Positions 60,384 through 64,000 of a DNA stretch of 64,000 bases are shown piece by piece. The notes below the pieces were generated by a model. The model saw only the letters and a program-made list of their open reading frames with translations. It had not been told where the DNA came from and did no database searches. Source of the stretch: Streptacidiphilus sp041262525 (lineage in GTDB: Bacteria; Actinomycetota; Actinomycetes; Streptomycetales; Streptomycetaceae); contig NZ_JBGCCK010000005.1 of assembly GCF_041262525.1 (NCBI RefSeq), positions 1-64,000 on the forward strand. The letters are read 5' to 3'. Every line of letters begins with the position of its first letter. Position 1 is the first letter of the stretch. Made by a program: the position numbers and the translations under genes.

Positions 60384-60743
60384 TCAGTCCAGCACGACCG
60401 TCTGCCGGACGGCCGCGTCCGTGTCGGCCAGGAAGACGGACGTCCCGGCACCGCCCAGGTCGCGGGCGGCGGCGAGGTCCTCGTCCGCCAGATGGTTGGC
60501 GTCGCCGACGACCGCCGCGGCCTCCAGGCCCTTCGCGCCGCTCGCGACCGCCATCGCTACTGCCGTCTGCAGCGCGCTGAGGTGCAGCGACGGCAGGGAG
60601 ACCGTGCCGGCGACGTAGGTCCGCCCGGTCTCGTCCCGCACCGCCGCGCCCTCGGCCACACCGTTCCGCGCACGGGCCGAACGGGCCAGGGTGATGATCT
60701 TCTTGTCTTCTGCGTCAAGCTCGACGGGCTGCTGCTCGCTCAT
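60384..60743 (-). CDS. Cytidine-deaminase-fold protein lacking the catalytic motifs
   Basis: A 119-residue protein with the fold pattern of cytidine deaminase (KIITLARSARARNGVAEGAAVRDETGRTYVAGTVSLPSLHLSALQTAVAMA). In active enzymes this segment contains the zinc ligand Cys-Ala-Glu, and a later PCxxC; here LSALQTAV replaces the first and no CxxC exists. It is therefore probably not a deaminase. Homologues near era are common in Streptomyces and annotated as cytidine deaminase. ATG 60743. Confidence 0.75.
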   Translation of the reverse strand: MSEQQPVELDAEDKKIITLARSARARNGVAEGAAVRDETGRTYVAGTVSLPSLHLSALQTAVAMAVASGAKGLEAAAVVGDANHLADEDLAAARDLGGAGTSVFLADTDAAVRQTVVLD

Positions 60744-60794
60744 GCCAAGAGAATACGGTCTACCGACCGCACGCGATCGGATACCTTCGCCGCC

Positions 60795-61664
60795 ATGACA
60801 GACCTTCGTATCGGCGTGATGTTCGACCGCTCGTGGGACCCGGCCGGGTTGCCCGGTTTCGCCAGGGAGGTCGAGCGGCTCGGTGTGGACGACCTGTGGG
60901 TCGTCGAGGACCTGGGGTGGAACGGCGGGATATCGGCCGCCGGCGTCGCGCTCGGGGCGACGGAGCGCATCAGGGTCGGGCTCGGCATCGCGCCCGCGCC
61001 GCTGCGCAGCCCGGCGTTGCTGGCGATGGAGGTGGCCACGCTGGCGCGCGTCTTCCCCGGGCGGTTCGTCGCCGGGATCGGGCACGGCGTGCGGGAGTGG
61101 ATGGAGCAGCTCGGCGTCGCGCCGCGTTCGCCACTCGCGCTGCTGGAGGAGACGCTGACCGTCGTGCGCGCGCTGCTGCGCGGCGAGTCGGTGACCGTGG
61201 AGGGACGCGAGCTGCGGCTCGACGGGGTGCAGCTGGTGCACCCGCCCGCGCCGGACGCGGTGCCGCCGGTGATCGCGGGGGTGGTCTCGCCGAAGTCGCT
61301 GGAGCTGGCCGGCCGCGCGGCCCAGGGCACGCTCGTCGCCGAGGGCCACGGCCCCGACGACTTGCGGACCGTCCGCGCCGCGGCGGAGCGTGGCGGCGCG
61401 GACGCGGACTTCACCCTCACCGTCTTCGCCTTCCTCGGCGTCGGCGAGGCCGCCGTCCCCGCCCTGCGGGAGGCCGTCGCAGGCCACGCCGAGTGGCTCG
61501 GCCGCGGCCCCAAGGACACCTTCTCCGTCTCCGGCTCCCCGGCCGAGGCGAGGGCTGCGATCGAGGCCCTGGGCTCCGCCGGGGCCGGGACCGTCGTGCT
61601 CCGCCCGGTCGGCCCCGACCCGTTGGGACAGCTCGCGGCCGTCCTGACGACGCTCGGACGCTAG
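60795..61664 (+). CDS. LLM-class (luciferase-like) flavin oxidoreductase
   Basis: A 289-residue TIM-barrel oxidoreductase of the bacterial luciferase/F420 group: LRIGVMFDRSWDPAGLPGFAREVERLGVDDLWVVEDLGWN at the start, ATERIRVGLGIAPAPLRSPALLAMEVATL and FVAGIGHGVREWMEQLGV later. It uses FMN or F420; the substrate is unknown. ATG 60795 matches the barrel start. Divergent from the deaminase-fold gene with 51 bp between. The following 168 bp gap to the M20 gene holds nothing I can name. Confidence 0.9.
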   Translation: MTDLRIGVMFDRSWDPAGLPGFAREVERLGVDDLWVVEDLGWNGGISAAGVALGATERIRVGLGIAPAPLRSPALLAMEVATLARVFPGRFVAGIGHGVREWMEQLGVAPRSPLALLEETLTVVRALLRGESVTVEGRELRLDGVQLVHPPAPDAVPPVIAGVVSPKSLELAGRAAQGTLVAEGHGPDDLRTVRAAAERGGADADFTLTVFAFLGVGEAAVPALREAVAGHAEWLGRGPKDTFSVSGSPAEARAAIEALGSAGAGTVVLRPVGPDPLGQLAAVLTTLGR

Positions 61665-61832
61665 CGCCGCGCCCGGTGCGTGCAGCTGCAAGGCGGCGGA
61701 GCGCCCTCGCACTGGACCGTACTTGGGTGCTTCGCCAACGCAGCAGATGAGCGTGCCGGGCTCCCCCAGCCTTCGGCCGGGAAGTGCCCCCTGCGGCGGG
61801 GCGAAGGTTCGCGGGCGCGGCGTGAGCGCCCG

Positions 61833-63053
61833 CTACTCCCGCGCCAGCCGGGCGATCGCCAGCTGCGCCAGCAGCGCCGCGCCGTCCGCGAGGACGGAGT
61901 CGTCGAACAGCGCCTCCGGCGAGTGGTTGTACGCCGCCGTGGCGTGGTCGCGGTCCGGCGGGCACGCGCCGAGGAAGAAGTAGGCGGAGGGGACCCGCTC
62001 GCAGACGTAGGAGAAGTCCTCCGCGCCCGCGAGCGGCTGTGCCATCGGACGGAAGCGGTCCTCCCCGAAGAGCTCGCGCACCGTACGCGCGGTGAACTCC
62101 GCCTCCGTACCGTCGTTGACCGTCACCGGGTAGAGCCGCTCGTAGCGGGCGTCGACCTCCAGGCCGTGCGCGGCGGCGACGCCGCGCACCACCCGGAGCG
62201 TCTCCTCCTCGGCCCGCGCCCGCGCCTCCGGCGAGAAGGAGCGGATCGTCGCCTCGAAGGTCGCGTCGTCCGGGATCACGTTGTTGATCGTGCCGCCACG
62301 GATGTAGCCGACGCTGAGGACGACCGGGTCGAAGGCGTCGAAACGGCGGGTCACCATCGTCTGCAGCGCCGTCACCGCCTCGCACAGCGCCGGGATCGGG
62401 TCGAGCGCGGCGTGCGGCGCGGAGCCGTGGCCGCCGCGTCCGCGCATGGTGACGTGGAGGGTGTCCGCCGCCGCCATCGCCGCGCCCGGACGGCCCGAGA
62501 CCACCCCGCCCGGCAGCATGCCGCTGACGACGTGCAGCCCGTACGCGGCGACGACCGGCGCGCCCGCCGCGTCCAGCAGCCCTTCGTCCAGCATGATCTT
62601 CGCGCCGCCCCGGCCCTCCTCGCCGGGCTGGAACATGAAGACGACCGAACCGGCCAACTCCTCCCGCCGCTCCGCGAGCAGCTTGGCCGCGCCGACCAGC
62701 CCCGCCACGTGCAGGTCGTGCCCGCAGGCGTGCATCGCCCCGTCGATCGTCGACGCGTACGGCAGCCCGCTCGTCTCCTGCACCGGCAACGCGTCCATGT
62801 CCCCGCGCAGCAGCACCACAGGTCCAGGACGACCGCCCCGCAGCACCGCCACCACGCTGCTGAGCTTCTCACCCAGCGTCAGCTCAAGCCCGAGCCCCGC
62901 GAGCGCCGCCACCACCCGCGCCTGCGTCAACGGCAGCTCCAGGCCGATCTCCGGCTCTGCGTGGATCGCCCGCCGCAACGCGGCGAGCTCGGGCTGGAGG
63001 AGCGCCGCGGAATCGAGCAGGGTGGGTGTGGGCGTGGCTGACGGTGCGGTCAT
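61833..63053 (-). CDS. M20 family amidohydrolase (N-acyl amino acid hydrolase type)
   Basis: A 406-residue metal-dependent amidohydrolase. Metal ligands occur in RGDMDALPV, MHACGHDLH, FMFQPGEEGRGGA and a late YNHSPEALF; the dimerisation domain lies between about residues 190 and 300. It probably deacylates N-acyl amino acids or similar conjugates in the cytosol. ATG 63053. The small gene at 63078 lies just upstream on the same strand. Confidence 0.92.
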   Translation of the reverse strand: MTAPSATPTPTLLDSAALLQPELAALRRAIHAEPEIGLELPLTQARVVAALAGLGLELTLGEKLSSVVAVLRGGRPGPVVLLRGDMDALPVQETSGLPYASTIDGAMHACGHDLHVAGLVGAAKLLAERREELAGSVVFMFQPGEEGRGGAKIMLDEGLLDAAGAPVVAAYGLHVVSGMLPGGVVSGRPGAAMAAADTLHVTMRGRGGHGSAPHAALDPIPALCEAVTALQTMVTRRFDAFDPVVLSVGYIRGGTINNVIPDDATFEATIRSFSPEARARAEEETLRVVRGVAAAHGLEVDARYERLYPVTVNDGTEAEFTARTVRELFGEDRFRPMAQPLAGAEDFSYVCERVPSAYFFLGACPPDRDHATAAYNHSPEALFDDSVLADGAALLAQLAIARLARE

Positions 63054-63077
63054 GGACGGGCCTCCCGAGGGTGATGA

Positions 63078-63326
63078 TCACACTGGCTGTTCCGAGGCTA
63101 GCCGCCCGACGCTCGCTGCGGCAGGAGTCACGCGCAGCGCCAGCGCCACCGGCACGCCGAGCGCGCAGAGCAGCGCGCAGGCGGCCCAGATCGCGACATA
63201 CGCGTCCTGCGTCGGCACGCCGGGACGCAGCAGCAGCGCGTCGAGCACGGCCGCGCCGACCGCGCCCGCTGCCGCGCCCGCGAGGGGCGTCGGGTGGGCG
63301 AAAGGATGGCTAATCTGGGTGCCCAT
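63078..63326 (-). pseudogene. Short two-helix fragment resembling an MFS C-terminus
   Basis: An 82-codon frame from ATG 63326 with two membrane segments (PLAGAAAGAVGAAVLDALLL and VAIWAACALLCALGVPVALAL). The pattern is like the last two helices of DHA2-type exporters, so it may be a remnant whose body was lost; it may also be a genuine small membrane protein. It is divergent from the AsnC-type regulator by 68 bp. Confidence 0.45.
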
Positions 63327-63380
63327 GACCCGCCGCCGCACGAATCGGCAGGCAGCTGCCTCCGCGCGCAAGGATCAGCC

Positions 63381-63408
63381 ATGATCGGCGAACTATGATC
63401 GACGAACT
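63381..63408 (+). repeat. 14-bp tandem duplication at the asnC-type gene start
   Basis: ATGATCGGCGAACT (63381-63394) is followed directly by ATGATCGACGAACT (63395-63408). The first copy opens a five-codon frame (MIGEL, stop TGA) whose stop overlaps the start codon of the regulator (ATGA). The duplicated copy thus creates a short coupled upstream frame. Confidence 0.75.
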
Positions 63409-64000
63409 CGACCTCGCCCTCGTCGACGCGCTGCGCGTCGATCCCCGGGCTCCCTGGTCCAAGTTGGCCGGCCCGCTCGGCGTCGATCCGGCGACTCTCT
63501 CCCGCCGCTGGGCCCGCCTCTCGGGCGACGGGGACGCCTGGGTGACCTGCTACCCGTCGGCGGAACGGATGGGCGTCGGGCTGACCGCGATGGTCCTCGT
63601 CGAGTGCCGGGCCGACTCCGTCGCCTCGGTCGCGGCGACGCTGGCCGGGGACCCGCAGACCCCGACGGTGGAGGTGGTCAGCGGCGAGGCGGACCTGATG
63701 CTCACCGTCGCCGCGCTGGAGCCGGGCCAGATCACGGCCTATGTGCTGGACCGGGTCGGGCGGGTCCCCGGCGTGCTGCGCACCCGTACCGCGTTCGTGG
63801 AGCGCACCCTGCGCGAGGGCAGCCGCTGGCGCGAGGGCGCGCTGGACCCGGCGCAGCGCGAGGCGATCGGCGGCGGCTTCACCGCGCCCGCGCTCCCCGT
63901 CGACCGGGCCCTGCGCGAGACGCTGACCGGCCGCGCCCTGGCGGACCGCGCGCTGATGCAGGCCCTGGGCGGGGACGGCCGGATGCCCTTCGCCGAGCTG
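63395..64000 (+). CDS. Lrp/AsnC family regulator, double-domain type (partial, runs off window)
   Basis: At least 202 residues. The N-terminal HTH (DELDLALVDALRVDPRAPWSKLAGPLGVDPATLSRRWARL) is followed by a ligand-binding RAM-type domain (GLTAMVLVECRADSVASVAATLAGDP, VVSGEADLMLTVAALEPG). A second HTH starts near residue 180 (LADRALMQALGGDGRMPFAEL) at the window edge, so the protein is the two-copy form common in actinobacteria. It is divergent from the M20 gene and may regulate it. The stop lies outside the window. Confidence 0.85.
   Translation, partial: MIDELDLALVDALRVDPRAPWSKLAGPLGVDPATLSRRWARLSGDGDAWVTCYPSAERMGVGLTAMVLVECRADSVASVAATLAGDPQTPTVEVVSGEADLMLTVAALEPGQITAYVLDRVGRVPGVLRTRTAFVERTLREGSRWREGALDPAQREAIGGGFTAPALPVDRALRETLTGRALADRALMQALGGDGRMPFAEL

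Noticed and set aside
61665..61832. Terminator between the convergent LLM and M20 genes
   Set aside because: Only weak, long-looped complementarity (CTTCGCC with GGCGAAG) was found, insufficient for a call.

Overview
The window is chromosomal DNA from a very GC-rich actinobacterium, almost certainly a member of the Streptomycetaceae (Streptomyces, Kitasatospora or Streptacidiphilus type). The basis is the codon use, the many GTG starts and 4-bp ATGA/GTGA gene overlaps, lineage-typical families (DUF3145, SAV2177-type methyltransferase, EACC1, emfourin-like), and a gene order hrdA-like sigma / dnaG / dgt / ppdK / dusB / glyS / znuACB-zur / uppS / recO / leuA / era. From memory this matches the S. 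coelicolor chromosome core around SCO2465-SCO2539; no alignment was run.

Layout. 0-12 kb: TetR regulator with a membrane protein, a secreted sedolisin protease without a normal start codon, DUF3145, a CurA-like reductase divergent from a MarR regulator, a CAT-anticodon tRNA, a 5'-truncated MFS gene behind a dienelactone hydrolase, a SAM methyltransferase, HdeD-like protein, two identical tRNA-Asn genes and a sugar kinase. 12-30 kb: housekeeping block (principal-type sigma factor, DNA primase, ferredoxin reductase, dGTPase, PPDK, DusB) interspersed with secreted proteins, an esterase, PAC2 and GNAT proteins. 30-39 kb: accessory region with an XRE regulator divergent from a DHA2 exporter, then NADAR, an orphan EACC1 protein and two PIN toxin-antitoxin modules, with duplicated tails of the genes flanking the island, then a two-component system with a DUF4097 surface protein. 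39-50 kb: glyS, the Zur-controlled zinc importer operon, uppS, recO, a TerB-like protein, an IS3-family element and leuA with a leucine-rich leader peptide and attenuator-like hairpin. 50-64 kb: emfourin-like inhibitor, ArsR regulator with MFS exporter, a LacI-controlled beta-glucoside operon (MFS, hydrolase, GH3), era and its neighbours, an LLM oxidoreductase, an M20 amidohydrolase and an Lrp/AsnC regulator that runs off the end.

Two things stand out. First, a family of about 105-135 bp imperfect palindromes recurs at 1, 12106, 23789, 39282 and 48033; all four complete copies lie between convergent genes, just after stop codons, and the asymmetric core gives each an orientation. Second, the 33.4-36.0 kb island holds NADAR, EACC1, RHH/PIN and Phd/PIN genes, with a second NADAR 3' tail and a second DUF4097 3' tail left inside it, which points to past rearrangement of a conflict-system locus. 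No CRISPR array, rRNA, prophage or biosynthetic cluster was seen.
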